From NCBI RefSeq assembly GCF_031583575.1, contig NZ_CP134146.1, positions 124,001-188,000 on the forward strand: a stretch of DNA of 64,000 bases, written 5' to 3'. The notes beneath the pieces are model-generated. The model worked only from the letters and a program-made list of their open reading frames with translations, was not told the origin of the DNA and did not search any database. The position numbers and the translations under genes are program-made. Shown piece after piece: positions 47,060-57,579 of this stretch (positions within the stretch are counted from its first letter, which is position 1; the number at the start of each line of letters is the position of its first letter). Source of the DNA: Thalassotalea nanhaiensis. GTDB taxonomy: Bacteria > Pseudomonadota > Gammaproteobacteria > Enterobacterales > Alteromonadaceae.

Positions 47060-48139
47060 CTATTTACTCGCCGTCATTTCTTTACAAACAGCAGAGCCCA
47101 ACAGTTTTACTAATTGCAGTTTACGCTCTTCACTGCCTAATGCCCACATTAGCTTGGTGCTTGCTGCTTCAGGGGTCATGTCACGACCATCAATAATTGA
47201 TTTAGAACGCAGGTTTTTACCGGCCTCATAACGATGAATATCTAAACTGCCATTGTAAACATCGGTCACAATAACTGCACATTTAAAGCGATTATTGGTT
47301 TGTTGCTGAGCTTGTTTAACTACGTCGGCCAAATTGAAATCATCTGGCGCGGTACCGCTACCAAATACACGCAATACTAAGCCTTCAATGTCACTACCCA
47401 TAATAATTTTTAACAGTAGTTCACCAGTAAAGCCGGGGTTTAAGTTCATGCTCAATACTTTATCGCTAAAGCCAAGAGAGCTTGTGTTTAATGGTGGATA
47501 GCTGTTTGGTAATGGACGTAATTGCTCGGTAAATATAGTTGGTACCGGAAATAACTCTCCTAATATTTGAGCATTTGGCGTTGAAAATCCAACTGCTGAG
47601 CGGGTCGAAGATTTTCTTGAACGATTACCGCGCAATAATTGCCCAGCAAAACAAATCATTACTTCTGATAGCTGTGGCAATGATTTCCCTGCTTGATCAG
47701 CAACATACAGTGCTAAACGTAAGTTCTGCAGACCATCGCTGCCTGGTTTACTTAACGGCACTTGCGCACCCGTTACAACAACCGGTTTGGTATTTTGTGC
47801 TAAACAAAAAGATAGAGCCGATGCGGTATAAGACATCGTGTCGGTACCATGCAAAATAACAAAGCCATCATAATCATCGTTAAGGTTAATGATCATACTA
47901 GCCATTGCATCCCAATGTTTTGGGCCAATGTCACTGGAGTCGCTCGTACCAAGTACATCACCATTAGATAAGGTTAATGGTTTCACTTCAATGGTTGAAC
48001 ATAAGTCACTGGTTAAATCTTTAATAAGATCGACAAGGACTTCACCTTTACCTGCTTGCAATTCGCCTGTGGCTTTAGCAGCCATGGTAATAGTGCCACC
48101 GGTATTGATAACCAGAATTTTATTAATAGGATTGTTCAT
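47060..48139 (-). CDS. Asparaginase
   Basis: 359 aa. Hydrolyses asparagine to aspartate and ammonia. Both catalytic threonine motifs are visible: NTGGTITM near residue 12 and LHGTDTMSYTASAL near 98, with the Ser-Asp of GTSDSSDIGP. No signal peptide, so cytoplasmic (type I-like location), although its C-terminal domain looks distinct from E. coli AnsA. Single gene, convergent with proA and on the same strand as ilvC, 225 bp downstream of it. Confidence 0.9.
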   Translation of the reverse strand: MNNPINKILVINTGGTITMAAKATGELQAGKGEVLVDLIKDLTSDLCSTIEVKPLTLSNGDVLGTSDSSDIGPKHWDAMASMIINLNDDYDGFVILHGTDTMSYTASALSFCLAQNTKPVVVTGAQVPLSKPGSDGLQNLRLALYVADQAGKSLPQLSEVMICFAGQLLRGNRSRKSSTRSAVGFSTPNAQILGELFPVPTIFTEQLRPLPNSYPPLNTSSLGFSDKVLSMNLNPGFTGELLLKIIMGSDIEGLVLRVFGSGTAPDDFNLADVVKQAQQQTNNRFKCAVIVTDVYNGSLDIHRYEAGKNLRSKSIIDGRDMTPEAASTKLMWALGSEERKLQLVKLLGSAVCKEMTASK

Positions 48140-48295
48140 TTATCTATCTTTTACTGAAATTGATATTAATTAGTGCTTGGCGCACATTCTAGGTGAATTC
48201 TCTAGCAAAGCAATTATTTATTGAGCTTTTGGTATGAGTTCAAGCTAAAGATAAGAGTAGATATTTTATTGGGAAATTGCAGATGTGTAGGAAAG

Positions 48296-48332
48296 AAAAA
48301 CCGCCTGCGACGACTACACAACTGTCGCAGGC
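48296..48332 (-). terminator. Rho-independent terminator of ilvC
   Basis: On the minus strand GCCTGCGAC (48332-48324) pairs perfectly with GTCGCAGGC (48311-48303) and is followed by GG and five T. It lies 32 bases after the ilvC stop. Confidence 0.85.
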
Positions 48333-48363
48333 AAAGGAGTAAACCTTAATGTTTCAAAAAATA

Positions 48364-49848
48364 TTACTGATTTGCTTCAACAATACGTTTCATGTCGGTC
48401 ATGTAGCCACGTAGCTTTTGGCCAACAATTTCAACAGGGTGATTGCGAATCGCATCATTTACTTCAATTAAACGTACGTTATCAACACCATTTGAGGTAG
48501 AAGCAATGCCTTCACCTAACTCTTCTAACGTTAAGTTTTTAGCAAAATCGCTAAGTAATGGTACTGCAGCGTGAGTAAATAAGTAGTTACCGTACTCAGC
48601 AGTATCAGAAATTACTACGTTCATTTCGTATAACTTGTTACGAGCAATACAGTTAGCAATAAGTGGCGTTTCATGAAGTGATTCGTAGTATGCAGACTCT
48701 TCAATAATGCCCGCAGCAACCATAGCTTCAAATGCTAATTCAACACCGGCTTTGATCATCGCTACAACAAAGATACCTTTGTCGTAATATTCTTGTTCTG
48801 TAATTTCAGTCTCACAATCAGCAGCTTGCTCAAATGTTGATTCAGCTGTTTCTGCGCGCCATTTTAATAAGTTAGCGTCATCATTATTCCAATCTTCCAT
48901 CATGGTTGATGAGAATTTACCTTCGATGATGTCGTCCATGTGCTTGTTGAATAATGGACGTAAAATTACTTTTAACTCTTCAGACATATCAAACGCTTTA
49001 ATTTTTGCAGGGTTTGATAAACGGTCCATCATGTTGGTGATGCCGCCGTGTTTTAAGCCTTCAGTAGTTGTTTCTAAACCGTATTGTAATAATTTACGAG
49101 CGTAAGCCGCGTCCATGCCTTGAGCAATAAGTTGCTGATGACCTAACACTGCAGCGGTTTGCAACATACCACAAAGGATAGTTTGCTCACCCATTAAGTC
49201 AGACTTAACTTCAGCGATAAATGAAGACTCAAGCACACCAGCACGATCGCCACCTGTTGCAGAAGCGTAAGCTTTAGCAATGGCAAAACCATTACCTTGT
49301 GGATCATTTTCAGGGTGAACTGCAATTAACGTTGGTACACCAAAACCACGCTTGTATTCTTCGCGTACTTCAGTACCAGGACACTTAGGTGCAACCATTA
49401 CAACAGTAATGTCTTTACGAATTTGCATGCCTTCTTCAACAATGTTGAAACCATGAGAATACGCTAAAGTTGAGCCTTGCTTCATTAATGGCATTACCGC
49501 AGATACTGCTGAGGTATGTTGTTTATCAGGAGTAAGGTTTAATACTAAATCAGCTTGTGGAATTAATTCTTCGTAGTTACCAACAGTAAAGCCATTTTCA
49601 GTGGCCCATTGCCAAGATTGGCGTTTCTCAGCAATCGCTGCATCACGTAATGCGTAAGAAATATTTAAACCAGAATCGCGCATGTTTAAACCTTGGTTTA
49701 AACCCTGTGCACCACAACCGACGATTACGATATTCCAACCCTTGATGAAATTACAGCCATCGCTGAATTCATCACGTTGCATGAAACGACATTTGCCTAA
49801 TTGCGATAATTGCTCGCGTAAACTTAAAGTATTGAAATAATTGGCCAT
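48364..49848 (-). CDS. ilvC: Ketol-acid reductoisomerase (class II)
   Basis: 494 aa (E. coli 491), the long, knotted class II enzyme. Converts acetolactate and acetohydroxybutyrate to dihydroxy acids for valine/isoleucine synthesis with NADPH and Mg2+. N-terminal Rossmann loop [37 protein letters not shown], and metal-binding acids in [11 protein letters not shown] and related segments of the duplicated C-terminal domain. Divergently transcribed from the LysR-type ilvY, which activates it in enteric bacteria when acetolactate is present. Confidence 0.97.
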   Translation of the reverse strand: MANYFNTLSLREQLSQLGKCRFMQRDEFSDGCNFIKGWNIVIVGCGAQGLNQGLNMRDSGLNISYALRDAAIAEKRQSWQWATENGFTVGNYEELIPQADLVLNLTPDKQHTSAVSAVMPLMKQGSTLAYSHGFNIVEEGMQIRKDITVVMVAPKCPGTEVREEYKRGFGVPTLIAVHPENDPQGNGFAIAKAYASATGGDRAGVLESSFIAEVKSDLMGEQTILCGMLQTAAVLGHQQLIAQGMDAAYARKLLQYGLETTTEGLKHGGITNMMDRLSNPAKIKAFDMSEELKVILRPLFNKHMDDIIEGKFSSTMMEDWNNDDANLLKWRAETAESTFEQAADCETEITEQEYYDKGIFVVAMIKAGVELAFEAMVAAGIIEESAYYESLHETPLIANCIARNKLYEMNVVISDTAEYGNYLFTHAAVPLLSDFAKNLTLEELGEGIASTSNGVDNVRLIEVNDAIRNHPVEIVGQKLRGYMTDMKRIVEANQ

Positions 49849-49933
49849 GAGGCGCTCCTAAATATTGGGGCTACGTGCTTATCGTAGCGATAATTTAATA
49901 TACGACAATGTAGTAATTGCTTAAAGTGATATA

Positions 49934-49954
49934 TATGCATTACTATGTTGCATA
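49934..49954. promoter_or_regulatory. Probable IlvY operator between ilvC and ilvY
   Basis: TATGCA (49934-49939) and TGCATA (49949-49954) form an inverted repeat separated by nine bases, with a T-N11-A-like LysR-box layout. It lies in the 148-base divergent intergenic region, where IlvY binds in E. coli. Confidence 0.5.
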
Positions 49955-49996
49955 ATGTGAAATAATGTAACCTCAGCGCAATTAGGATCTAGCTTC

Positions 49997-50881
49997 ATGG
50001 ATATAAAATCTTTACAAGTGTTTACTCACTTGGCCAATACCTTACATTTTGGCCAAACTGCGCATGCTCATCATGTCAGTCCATCAACACTGTCTAGAAT
50101 GATCCAGCGCATTGAAGAAGAGGTGGGCTGTAAGTTATTGCAGCGCGACAATCGAACTGCCGTACTTACTAAAGCCGGGGTGAAATTTGAAGCTTACGCC
50201 AATCAGCAGTTGCAACAATGGCAAGAGTTTCAAGGCGATATTCTCGCTGAGCAACCACAGCTTACTGGTAAACTAAGCATTTATTGTTCAGTAACTGCTG
50301 CTTACTCACATTTGCCGCAATTATTAGATGGTTTTCGTCGTTTATATCCACAAATTGAAATTATGCTCGAAACCGGTAATGCCGAAGATGCCGTTGGTAA
50401 GGTGATTGACCGACAGGTAGATTTCGCCATTGCAGCACATCCAGAGTCGTTAGCAAAAAGTTGTTATTTTCATGCTATTGCGCAAATACCGGTATCTATT
50501 ATTGCGCCATTAGTTGATTGCCAGGTCAAGCAGCAGTTAGAGCAAAGACAAGTTAACTGGCAAGACATTCCGATAATATTGCCAGAGCATGGTCCTGCAC
50601 GTAATCGCTTTGAAAAATGGTATCGTCAAAAAGGCGAGGGCAAACCGAACATTTATGCCACAGTAGCAGGTCATGAAGCGTTGGTGTCTATGGTTGCTTT
50701 AGGGTGTGGTGTTGGCGTTGCACCGGAAGTTGTATTAGAAAACAGCCCGGTGAAAGACAGGGTACAAAGACTCACCGTACCCTCGGCAATAAAACCCTTT
50801 GAACTGGGTATTTGTTGCTTGAAAAAACGAATGAACGAGCCGGTGATCAATGCATTTATGGCAACAGTGTTAGAAAGCTAA
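49997..50881 (+). CDS. ilvY: LysR-type activator of ilvC
   Basis: 294 aa (E. coli IlvY 297). N-terminal LysR helix-turn-helix (LQVFTHLANTLHFGQTAHAHHVSPSTLSRMIQRIEEEVG) with the HFGQTA variant typical of IlvY, then the substrate-binding domain (ATVAGHEALVSMVALGCGVGVAPE). Divergent from ilvC, as in E. coli; expected to activate ilvC on binding acetolactate and to repress itself. Its 3' end overlaps the convergent comM gene by four bases. Confidence 0.92.
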   Translation: MDIKSLQVFTHLANTLHFGQTAHAHHVSPSTLSRMIQRIEEEVGCKLLQRDNRTAVLTKAGVKFEAYANQQLQQWQEFQGDILAEQPQLTGKLSIYCSVTAAYSHLPQLLDGFRRLYPQIEIMLETGNAEDAVGKVIDRQVDFAIAAHPESLAKSCYFHAIAQIPVSIIAPLVDCQVKQQLEQRQVNWQDIPIILPEHGPARNRFEKWYRQKGEGKPNIYATVAGHEALVSMVALGCGVGVAPEVVLENSPVKDRVQRLTVPSAIKPFELGICCLKKRMNEPVINAFMATVLES

Positions 50882-52410
50882 CCGGAGATGCTCGACGTTA
50901 AGTGCTGAATTAACCTGTCCATAGCTCGATACGATAACGCTTCAACTAAGTGTTCGCGTTTGATTTGCTTCTCTGTTTTTAAATCTGCAATGGTGCGGGC
51001 TATTTTTAATAACTTGTGATGCGCTCTTGTTGAAAGGCCAAGCTTTTCAACAGCTAGTTCTAGAAACTCACAATCAGCATCATTTAAATAGCAATGCTGC
51101 TTTAACTCCGGACTACTTAAATGGGCATTTGCTTTACCTTGTCTGGCTAATTGGATTTGACGACAGTTATGCACTCGCGCTCGTATCACTTCGCTAGTTT
51201 CGTTATTATGTTCGTTATTATTCCACAGCCCTTTCGGCAGTCGGCTCACTTCTAATTGAATGTCGATGCGGTCAAGAAAGGGGCCAGACAGTTTATTTAA
51301 ATAACGCAGTATTTGTTCAGGTGTACTACGTTTATCCAAATAAAATCCTGTGGGGCTAGGGTTCATTGCGGCCACAAGTTGAAACTTTGCCGGATACGTT
51401 GTTTTGTGCATTGCACGGGAGATTGTTACTTCCCCAGATTCCATCGGCTCACGCAGTACATCCAGTACTTTTCTATCGTATTCTGGAAGTTCATCTAAAA
51501 ATAGTACGCCATTGTGAGCAAGTGATATTTCACCAGGTACTGGCTGACTGCCGCCGCCCACTAATGCTGCCGATGAGGCGGTATGATGCGGCGCGCGAAA
51601 AGGTCGCTTTAGCCAATGCTGATTATTAATCGCTGTGGTGCAAATAGAATGAATGGCCGCAGTTTCTAGAGACTCTGAGGTTGTCATCTGTGGCAAAATA
51701 CCCGGTAGTCTGCTGGCAAGCATGGTTTTTCCGGTTCCAGGAGGGCCAATAAACAGTAAATTATGGCTGCCGGCCGCCGCCAGTTCCAATGCTCTTTTGG
51801 CTAATGGTTGACCCATAACGTCGGCAATGTCTTTGATCGGGTCATGCGGTATGTCTGTGCTTAAGTCTGGTTCTTCATAGTTGATTAATGGCAGAGGTTG
51901 CTGGCGGGCAAAATGAGGAAACAGTTGACTCAAGTGTTGCAGGGCAATTATCTGAGCGTGCTCAACTCTGCTGGCGAGTTGGGCATTACCAAGTGGCAGT
52001 ATTAACGTACGCTGGCTATCTCTGCTTGCTATGGCAATTGGAATTTCACCTACAATGTTTCTAAGCTCTCCTGATAACGCTAACTCTCCGGCAAATTCAT
52101 AATTGTTTAATTCAGTATTAGGGATTTGATTGGAGGCGGCGAGAATGCCAACGGCAATAGGCAAGTCAAAGTGACCACCTTCTTTGGGTAAGTCAGCCGG
52201 AGCAAGGTTTACTACAATTTTTTGACAAGGAAATTCAAAGCCACAATTAATCAGCGCGCTGCGAACTCTATTCTTTGATTCTTTAACAGAGGTTTCTGCT
52301 AGTCCGACAATTTGAAAGCCCGGTAAACCGGCACTTAAGTGAATTTCAATTGATACAAGGGGAGATTCCAGCCCTATTCGGGCACGAGTATAGATAGATG
52401 CGAGAGCCAT
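50878..52410 (-). CDS. comM: ComM/YifB family AAA ATPase
   Basis: 510 aa (E. coli YifB 506). N-terminal Lon-protease-like fold (ARIGLESPLVSIEIHLSAGLPGFQIVGLAE, LAPADLPKEGGHFDLPIA), an AAA+ domain with Walker A FIGPPGTGKTMLASRLPG (near residue 218) and Walker B LFLDELPEY, and a C-terminal Mg-chelatase-like domain (SYRAMDRL). ComM is a hexameric helicase that drives branch migration in natural transformation. Its location beside the ilv leader matches E. coli yifB-ilvL. The gene is intact, which matters because comM is a known target of some Tn7-like elements. Confidence 0.95.
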   Translation of the reverse strand: MALASIYTRARIGLESPLVSIEIHLSAGLPGFQIVGLAETSVKESKNRVRSALINCGFEFPCQKIVVNLAPADLPKEGGHFDLPIAVGILAASNQIPNTELNNYEFAGELALSGELRNIVGEIPIAIASRDSQRTLILPLGNAQLASRVEHAQIIALQHLSQLFPHFARQQPLPLINYEEPDLSTDIPHDPIKDIADVMGQPLAKRALELAAAGSHNLLFIGPPGTGKTMLASRLPGILPQMTTSESLETAAIHSICTTAINNQHWLKRPFRAPHHTASSAALVGGGSQPVPGEISLAHNGVLFLDELPEYDRKVLDVLREPMESGEVTISRAMHKTTYPAKFQLVAAMNPSPTGFYLDKRSTPEQILRYLNKLSGPFLDRIDIQLEVSRLPKGLWNNNEHNNETSEVIRARVHNCRQIQLARQGKANAHLSSPELKQHCYLNDADCEFLELAVEKLGLSTRAHHKLLKIARTIADLKTEKQIKREHLVEALSYRAMDRLIQHLTSSISG

Positions 52411-52640
52411 ATTAATTCCATTTAGTTTGGTTATACCAACTACTAATCCATTAGTAAGTTAAGTTTAGTCCTCATTTTTATTTATGGGGAAAATAATTTG
52501 CTAATACGCATTTGAAATAATATTCAATAAAATAGAATAAGTATTTAATCGAGTTTTGTGTATAAAAAGCTTGTGACCACGTAAATGCTGTGTTAAAACT
52601 TAGGGACTTGCAAAATAGCGTATTGAAAAAGCAAACAAAA

Positions 52641-52715
52641 ATGAAAAAATTTAACCTAATTCTGATTAACCATATTGTCGTAGTGATTTATAAATCATTG
52701 CGGGTGTGGCGTTGA
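52641..52715 (+). CDS. ilvL: ilv operon leader peptide
   Basis: A 24-codon frame, ATG 52641 to TGA 52713-52715, too short for usual gene finding. Residues 6-16 read LILINHIVVVI, and eleven of the 24 residues are Leu, Ile or Val. A strong terminator begins 24 bases after the stop. This is the classical layout of transcription attenuation: ribosome stalling at Ile/Val/Leu codons when charged tRNA is scarce lets transcription pass to ilvEDA. The upstream stretch 52411-52640 shows nothing else I can assign with confidence. Confidence 0.85.
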   Translation: MKKFNLILINHIVVVIYKSLRVWR

Positions 52716-52738
52716 GTTAGTTTAAATAACCAGATATC

Positions 52739-52775
52739 AACCCCCCGCTTTGAGAAAACCGGGGGGTTTTTTATT
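52739..52775 (+). terminator. Attenuator terminator of the ilv operon
   Basis: AACCCCCCG (52739-52747) pairs with CGGGGGGTT (52760-52768), nine perfect GC-rich pairs with a 12-base loop, then a run of T. It lies between the leader peptide and ilvE. Confidence 0.92.
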
Positions 52776-53059
52776 ATAGGGTTCGAATAAGTTCGGACTA
52801 ACCGTGCAGCTGGTTTATGCTGCAAAAAATGCTCGCGCATAAATGCCGTTATCTTTGAGTACAGAAAGGTAACAACTTAAGGTTTAATGTACCGCCTGTG
52901 GCTATGCTAAACTCAATGCATTCATTGAAGTGTATTGTCATTATTTAAGCAAGTGTCATTACTTTGTGACAAATTCATCGGTTTTCGATGTTGTTAATTT
53001 AGCCAAAGTATCGACATTGCTTAGATAAACGTTGAAGATCAGGCTCAACACACATTTAT

Positions 53060-53083
53060 GATTTTATTGTTTTCAATAAAATC
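53060..53083 (+). promoter_or_regulatory. AT-rich hairpin just upstream of ilvE
   Basis: GATTTTATTG (53060-53069), loop TTTT, CAATAAAATC (53074-53083): a perfect 10-bp stem ending about 17 bases before the ilvE ribosome site (AGGAAAGAG). It closes a gene-free stretch of about 330 bases (52776-53109) between attenuator and ilvE in which I see no gene; E. coli has ilvGM there. Confidence 0.5.
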
Positions 53084-53109
53084 AATTATTTAAGTATTAG
53101 GAAAGAGAA

Positions 53110-54036
53110 ATGGCTAAAGTTAACGCTGAACAAATTTGGTTTAATGGTGAATTAATGCCGTGGCAAAATGCTACGGTACACGTAATGAGTCATGCATTGC
53201 ATTATGGTTCATCTGTATTCGAAGGTATCCGTGCTTATAACACTCACAAGGGTACGTGTATCTTCCGTTTAGAAGAGCACATTGACCGCCTTTTTGACTC
53301 GGCAAAAATTTACCGTATGAATATCCCATTTACGCGTGAAGAAGTTATGCAAGCATGTCGTGATTCTGTTGCTGAAAATGGTTTAAATTCAGCTTACTTA
53401 CGCCCTCTAGCATTTTTAGGTGATATTGGTATGGGCTTACGTCCTGCTGATGATGCAAAAGCTGACCTAATGGTTGCGGCCTTTAGTTGGGAAGCCTACC
53501 TTGGTGCTGATGCAATGGAAAACGGTGTAAATGTTGGTGTTTCTTCATGGAACCGTATCGCACCTAATACTATCCCTACGGCTGCTAAAGCTGGTGGTAA
53601 CTATTTATCTTCACAATTAATTTCTCGCGAAGCTGCTCGTCACGGTTATACCGAAGGTATTGCTTTAGATGTTAATAACTACGTGAGTGAAGGTGCAGGC
53701 CAAAACTTATTCTTAATTCGCAAAGGCATCATTTACACACCACCAGGTTCGTGTTCAATTTTACCTGGTTTAACGCGTGACACAGTAATTACCTTAGCAA
53801 AACAAATGGGCTATGAAGTTCGCGAAGAGCTTATTGCTCGTGAAGCGCTTTACCTAGCTGATGAATTCTTTATGTGTGGTACTGCAACTGAGATTGTACC
53901 GGTAAGTACTGTAGATGGTATGCAAGTTGGCTGTGGTAAACGCGGTGAAATCACTAAGAAAATTCAAGATGCATTCTTTGGTATGTTCGATGGAACAACA
54001 GAGATTGCTGATAACTGGTTAGACCCAGTTAAATAA
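53110..54036 (+). CDS. ilvE: Branched-chain amino acid aminotransferase
   Basis: 308 aa (E. coli 309), fold-type IV PLP enzyme making the last step to leucine, isoleucine and valine from glutamate. N-terminal [36 protein letters not shown] lysine in [24 protein letters not shown] and C-terminal [13 protein letters not shown]. First full gene behind the ilvL attenuator, 31 bp before ilvD. Class I subtype assigned by these motifs. Confidence 0.97.
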   Translation: MAKVNAEQIWFNGELMPWQNATVHVMSHALHYGSSVFEGIRAYNTHKGTCIFRLEEHIDRLFDSAKIYRMNIPFTREEVMQACRDSVAENGLNSAYLRPLAFLGDIGMGLRPADDAKADLMVAAFSWEAYLGADAMENGVNVGVSSWNRIAPNTIPTAAKAGGNYLSSQLISREAARHGYTEGIALDVNNYVSEGAGQNLFLIRKGIIYTPPGSCSILPGLTRDTVITLAKQMGYEVREELIAREALYLADEFFMCGTATEIVPVSTVDGMQVGCGKRGEITKKIQDAFFGMFDGTTEIADNWLDPVK

Positions 54037-54067
54037 TTATTTAAAATCGAAAGTTAAAGGAAATACA

Positions 54068-55927
54068 ATGCCCAAATTGAAATCAGCAACGTCTACTCAA
54101 GGTCGTAATATGGCGGGGGCTCGTGCGTTATGGCGTGCAACCGGTATGACAGATGGTGACTTTGGTAAACCAATTATTGCTGTTGTGAATTCATTCACAC
54201 AATTTGTACCTGGCCATGTGCATTTAAAAGACATGGGCCAGTTAGTGGCAGGAGCTATTGAAGAAGCAGGCGGTGTTGCTAAAGAGTTTAATACCATCGC
54301 CGTTGATGATGGCATTGCAATGGGTCACAGCGGTATGCTTTACAGCTTACCGTCACGCGATCTTATCGCTGACTCTGTAGAATATATGGTAAATGCCCAT
54401 TGTGCTGATGCCATGGTATGTATTTCCAATTGTGACAAAATCACCCCAGGCATGTTGATGGCCGCGATGCGCCTTAACATACCTGTTATTTTTGTTTCTG
54501 GCGGCCCAATGGAAGCCGGTAAAACTAAACTTTCTGACCAAATCATCAAGCTTGATTTAGTCGACGCGATGATCCAAGGTGCCGATCCTAAAGTATCTGA
54601 TGAACAGTCTGATCAAGTAGAACGTTCAGCATGCCCAACGTGTGGCTCATGCTCTGGTATGTTCACTGCAAACTCAATGAACTGTTTAGCTGAAGCATTA
54701 GGTTTAGCGCTTCCAGGTAATGGTTCAATGTTGGCTACTCATGCTGATCGCGAAAAACTGTTCTTAAAGGCAGGTAAGCAGATTGTTGAATTAACTAAGC
54801 GTTATTACCAAGATAACGATGAATCAGCATTGCCACGTAATATTGCCAGTAAAGAAGCTTTTGCAAATGCCATGTGTTTAGATATTGCCATGGGTGGTTC
54901 AACCAACACCATCTTGCATTTACTTGCCACGGCGCAAGAAGCTGAAATAGATTACACCATGGAAGACATGGATAAATTATCACGCGTTGTGCCGCAACTA
55001 TGTAAAGTTGCGCCATCAACGCCTGAATATCATATGGAAGATGTGCATCGCGCCGGTGGTGTAATCGCTATCTTAGGTGAATTGGCACGCGCTAATTTAT
55101 TAACTACCGATGTGCCAAATGTATTAGGTACTACATTGGCTGATGTCATTGCTAAATATGATATTAAGGTTACAGACGATGAAGACGTTAAAAAATTCTA
55201 TCGCGCTGGACCTGCAGGTATTCGTACCACTAAAGCATTCAGCCAAGATTGTCGTTGGGATACCCTCGACGATGACAGAGAAAATGGTTGTATTCGAAAC
55301 CTTGAAAATGCTTTTTCAACAGAAGGTGGTTTAGCGGTACTTTCAGGTAACATCGCTGTCGACGGTTGTGTTGTTAAAACGGCGGGCGTATCAGATGATA
55401 ATCTAACCTTTACTGGCCCTGCACATATTTTTGAAAGCCAAGATGCAGCTGTTGCTGGCATTTTGGATGGGAAAGTAGTAGCTGGCGAAGTCGTTGTTAT
55501 TCGTTATGAAGGTCCTAAAGGCGGTCCAGGTATGCAAGAAATGCTTTACCCAACTACCTATTTAAAATCAATGGGCTTAGGCAAAGCATGTGCATTGTTA
55601 ACGGATGGTCGTTTCTCTGGTGGTACATCAGGCTTATCAATTGGCCATGTTTCTCCAGAAGCTGCTTCTGGTGGTACTATCGGTTTAGTTGAGCAAGGCG
55701 ATATCATACATATCGACATTCCTAGCCGTACGATTAAATTAGAAATTTCTGAAGAAGATTTGCAAGCACGTCGTGAAGCAATGGAAGCAAAAGGCAAAGA
55801 TGCTTGGAAGCCAGTCAATCGAGATCGTCCTATTAGTTACGCATTAAAGAATTATGCAATGCTAGCTACCAGTGCTGACAAAGGTGCGGTTAGAAATCGT
55901 GAATTACTAGATCAGCAAGATTATTAA
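54068..55927 (+). CDS. ilvD: Dihydroxy-acid dehydratase
   Basis: 619 aa (E. coli 616). Dehydrates dihydroxy acids to 2-keto acids for Val and Ile synthesis, using an Fe-S cluster; cluster cysteines lie in [16 protein letters not shown] and in [18 protein letters not shown]. Further signatures are [22 protein letters not shown] and [23 protein letters not shown] near the C-terminus. AAAGGA precedes the ATG. Middle gene of ilvEDA. Confidence 0.97.
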   Translation: MPKLKSATSTQGRNMAGARALWRATGMTDGDFGKPIIAVVNSFTQFVPGHVHLKDMGQLVAGAIEEAGGVAKEFNTIAVDDGIAMGHSGMLYSLPSRDLIADSVEYMVNAHCADAMVCISNCDKITPGMLMAAMRLNIPVIFVSGGPMEAGKTKLSDQIIKLDLVDAMIQGADPKVSDEQSDQVERSACPTCGSCSGMFTANSMNCLAEALGLALPGNGSMLATHADREKLFLKAGKQIVELTKRYYQDNDESALPRNIASKEAFANAMCLDIAMGGSTNTILHLLATAQEAEIDYTMEDMDKLSRVVPQLCKVAPSTPEYHMEDVHRAGGVIAILGELARANLLTTDVPNVLGTTLADVIAKYDIKVTDDEDVKKFYRAGPAGIRTTKAFSQDCRWDTLDDDRENGCIRNLENAFSTEGGLAVLSGNIAVDGCVVKTAGVSDDNLTFTGPAHIFESQDAAVAGILDGKVVAGEVVVIRYEGPKGGPGMQEMLYPTTYLKSMGLGKACALLTDGRFSGGTSGLSIGHVSPEAASGGTIGLVEQGDIIHIDIPSRTIKLEISEEDLQARREAMEAKGKDAWKPVNRDRPISYALKNYAMLATSADKGAVRNRELLDQQDY

Positions 55928-55945
55928 GGTGTTATAGGTAAAAGC

Positions 55946-57517
55946 ATGGCAACTAGCACAGTAACAGAAGCGCTTTTAACCAAAGGAGAACAGGCGATGA
56001 GAGATATTGGTTTAGAATATTTACGTCGAATTTTGGTGGCTCCTGTCTATGATGTTGCCGTTGAAACTTCCCTGACCGCTTGTACAAAATTATCTGCCAA
56101 GCTTGGTAATGACATTTATTTAAAGCGTGAAGATCAACAACCGGTTCATTCATTCAAATTGCGCGGTGCCTATAACAAGCTTGCGCAATTACCGAAAGAG
56201 CAAAGCCAGTTTGGTGTTATTGCTGCGTCTGCTGGTAATCATGCGCAAGGACTGGCTCTGGCTGCTAAAAAACTTGGTATAAAAGCCACTATTGTTATGC
56301 CCATTACCACCCCTGATATCAAAGTTGATAATGTTCGCCGTTTTGGCGCCGAAGTTCGCTTAGTAGGTAAAAGCTTTAATGAGGCGCAACAAGCATCAAT
56401 AGAGTTTGCTGAACAAGAAAATAAAACCATTATTCATCCCTTTGATGATCCTGATGTAATTGCTGGGCAAGGGACTGTTGCCAAAGAATTAATGCAACAA
56501 CTGCCTAATGCTGACGTTGTCTTTATCCCAGTTGGTGGCGGCGGTTTACTTGCCGGTATGGCGGTTTACTTAAAACAGCTTTCTCCTACGACTAAAGTCA
56601 TTGGTGTTGAAGCCGAAGATTCAGCTTGTTTAGCGGCTGCAATGAAAGCTGGGAAACCAGTCGACTTAGACCATGTTGGCTTGTTTGCAGATGGCGTGGC
56701 GGTTAAGCGAATCGGAACAAATACCTTTTCATTGATTAAGCATTTTTGTGACGACGTGATCACGGTATCCAGTGATGAAATTTGTGCTTCAATAAAAGAT
56801 ATTTTTGAACAAACTCGTGTGATTGCCGAACCTGCTGGCGCGTTGTCGTTAGCTGGTTTACTTAAATATTGTCAAACAAGTGCAGGTAATGAAAAACTAG
56901 CGGCGGTGTTGTCTGGCGCTAACATGAATTTCCATTCACTGCGTTATGTTTCAGAACGTTGTGAACTTGGTGAACAAAAAGAAGCGGTACTTTCTGTCGT
57001 CATTCCTGAAGAAAAGGGCAGTTTCCGCCGTTTTTGCCAAGCACTAAACGGTAAAGCAATAACTGAATTTAATTATCGTTATGCTGACCAAACACAAGCC
57101 CATATTTTTGTTGGTGTACGTTTAACTGAAGGTAAAGCTGAGCTTGAACAACTCATCGCCGATTTATCAGCGCAAAATTATCAAGTCAGTGACTTTACCG
57201 ACAATGAGTTAGCCAAATTACACGTACGCTACATGATTGGTGGTCAAGCAACTGCACCACAAAATGAACGATTATTTAGTTTTGAATTTCCAGAATACCC
57301 AGGCGCTTTAGAAAAGTTTTTAGATGCCTTGGGTGAACTTTGGAATATATCGTTATTTCATTATCGAAATCACGGTGCAGCTTTTGGCCAAGTGTTGGCA
57401 GGCATTGAAGTTAACAGCGACAACCAGTTGGCGTTTTTCCGCCACCTGAAAGATTTAGGTTTTAACTATAAAGAAGAAACCGATAACCCTGCTTACCAAG
57501 CATTTTTGAGTAAATAG
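55946..57517 (+). CDS. ilvA: Threonine ammonia-lyase (biosynthetic)
   Basis: 523 aa (E. coli 514). Converts threonine to 2-oxobutyrate, the committed step to isoleucine. PLP lysine at about residue 71 (HSFKLRGAYNK), the PLP phosphate loop VGGGGLLAG, SAGNHAQG, and two C-terminal ACT-like regulatory domains (EKGSFRRFCQAL; FEFPEYPGALEKFL) for isoleucine feedback. The start is open: ATG 55946 has AGG seven to eight bases upstream, but an in-frame ATG at 55997 has a stronger GGAG seven to eight bases before it and would give 506 aa. Last gene of ilvEDA; a hairpin terminator follows. Confidence 0.96.
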   Translation: MATSTVTEALLTKGEQAMRDIGLEYLRRILVAPVYDVAVETSLTACTKLSAKLGNDIYLKREDQQPVHSFKLRGAYNKLAQLPKEQSQFGVIAASAGNHAQGLALAAKKLGIKATIVMPITTPDIKVDNVRRFGAEVRLVGKSFNEAQQASIEFAEQENKTIIHPFDDPDVIAGQGTVAKELMQQLPNADVVFIPVGGGGLLAGMAVYLKQLSPTTKVIGVEAEDSACLAAAMKAGKPVDLDHVGLFADGVAVKRIGTNTFSLIKHFCDDVITVSSDEICASIKDIFEQTRVIAEPAGALSLAGLLKYCQTSAGNEKLAAVLSGANMNFHSLRYVSERCELGEQKEAVLSVVIPEEKGSFRRFCQALNGKAITEFNYRYADQTQAHIFVGVRLTEGKAELEQLIADLSAQNYQVSDFTDNELAKLHVRYMIGGQATAPQNERLFSFEFPEYPGALEKFLDALGELWNISLFHYRNHGAAFGQVLAGIEVNSDNQLAFFRHLKDLGFNYKEETDNPAYQAFLSK

Positions 57518-57528
57518 TATTTAAATCT

Positions 57529-57564
57529 GCCTGAGTTAAGAGATTAACTTAGGCATTATTTTAC
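57529..57564. terminator. Bidirectional hairpin terminator after ilvA
   Basis: GCCTGAGTTAA (57529-57539), loop GAGA, TTAACTTAGGC (57544-57554): an 11-pair stem with one G-T wobble, followed by ATTATTTTA. It sits between the converging ilvA and NYN-domain genes. Confidence 0.78.
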
Positions 57565-57579
57565 CTATTACCATTTTGA

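Noticed and set aside
50878-52410. Tn7-like insertion in comM
   Set aside because: comM is a known target in other genomes but is full length and uninterrupted here.
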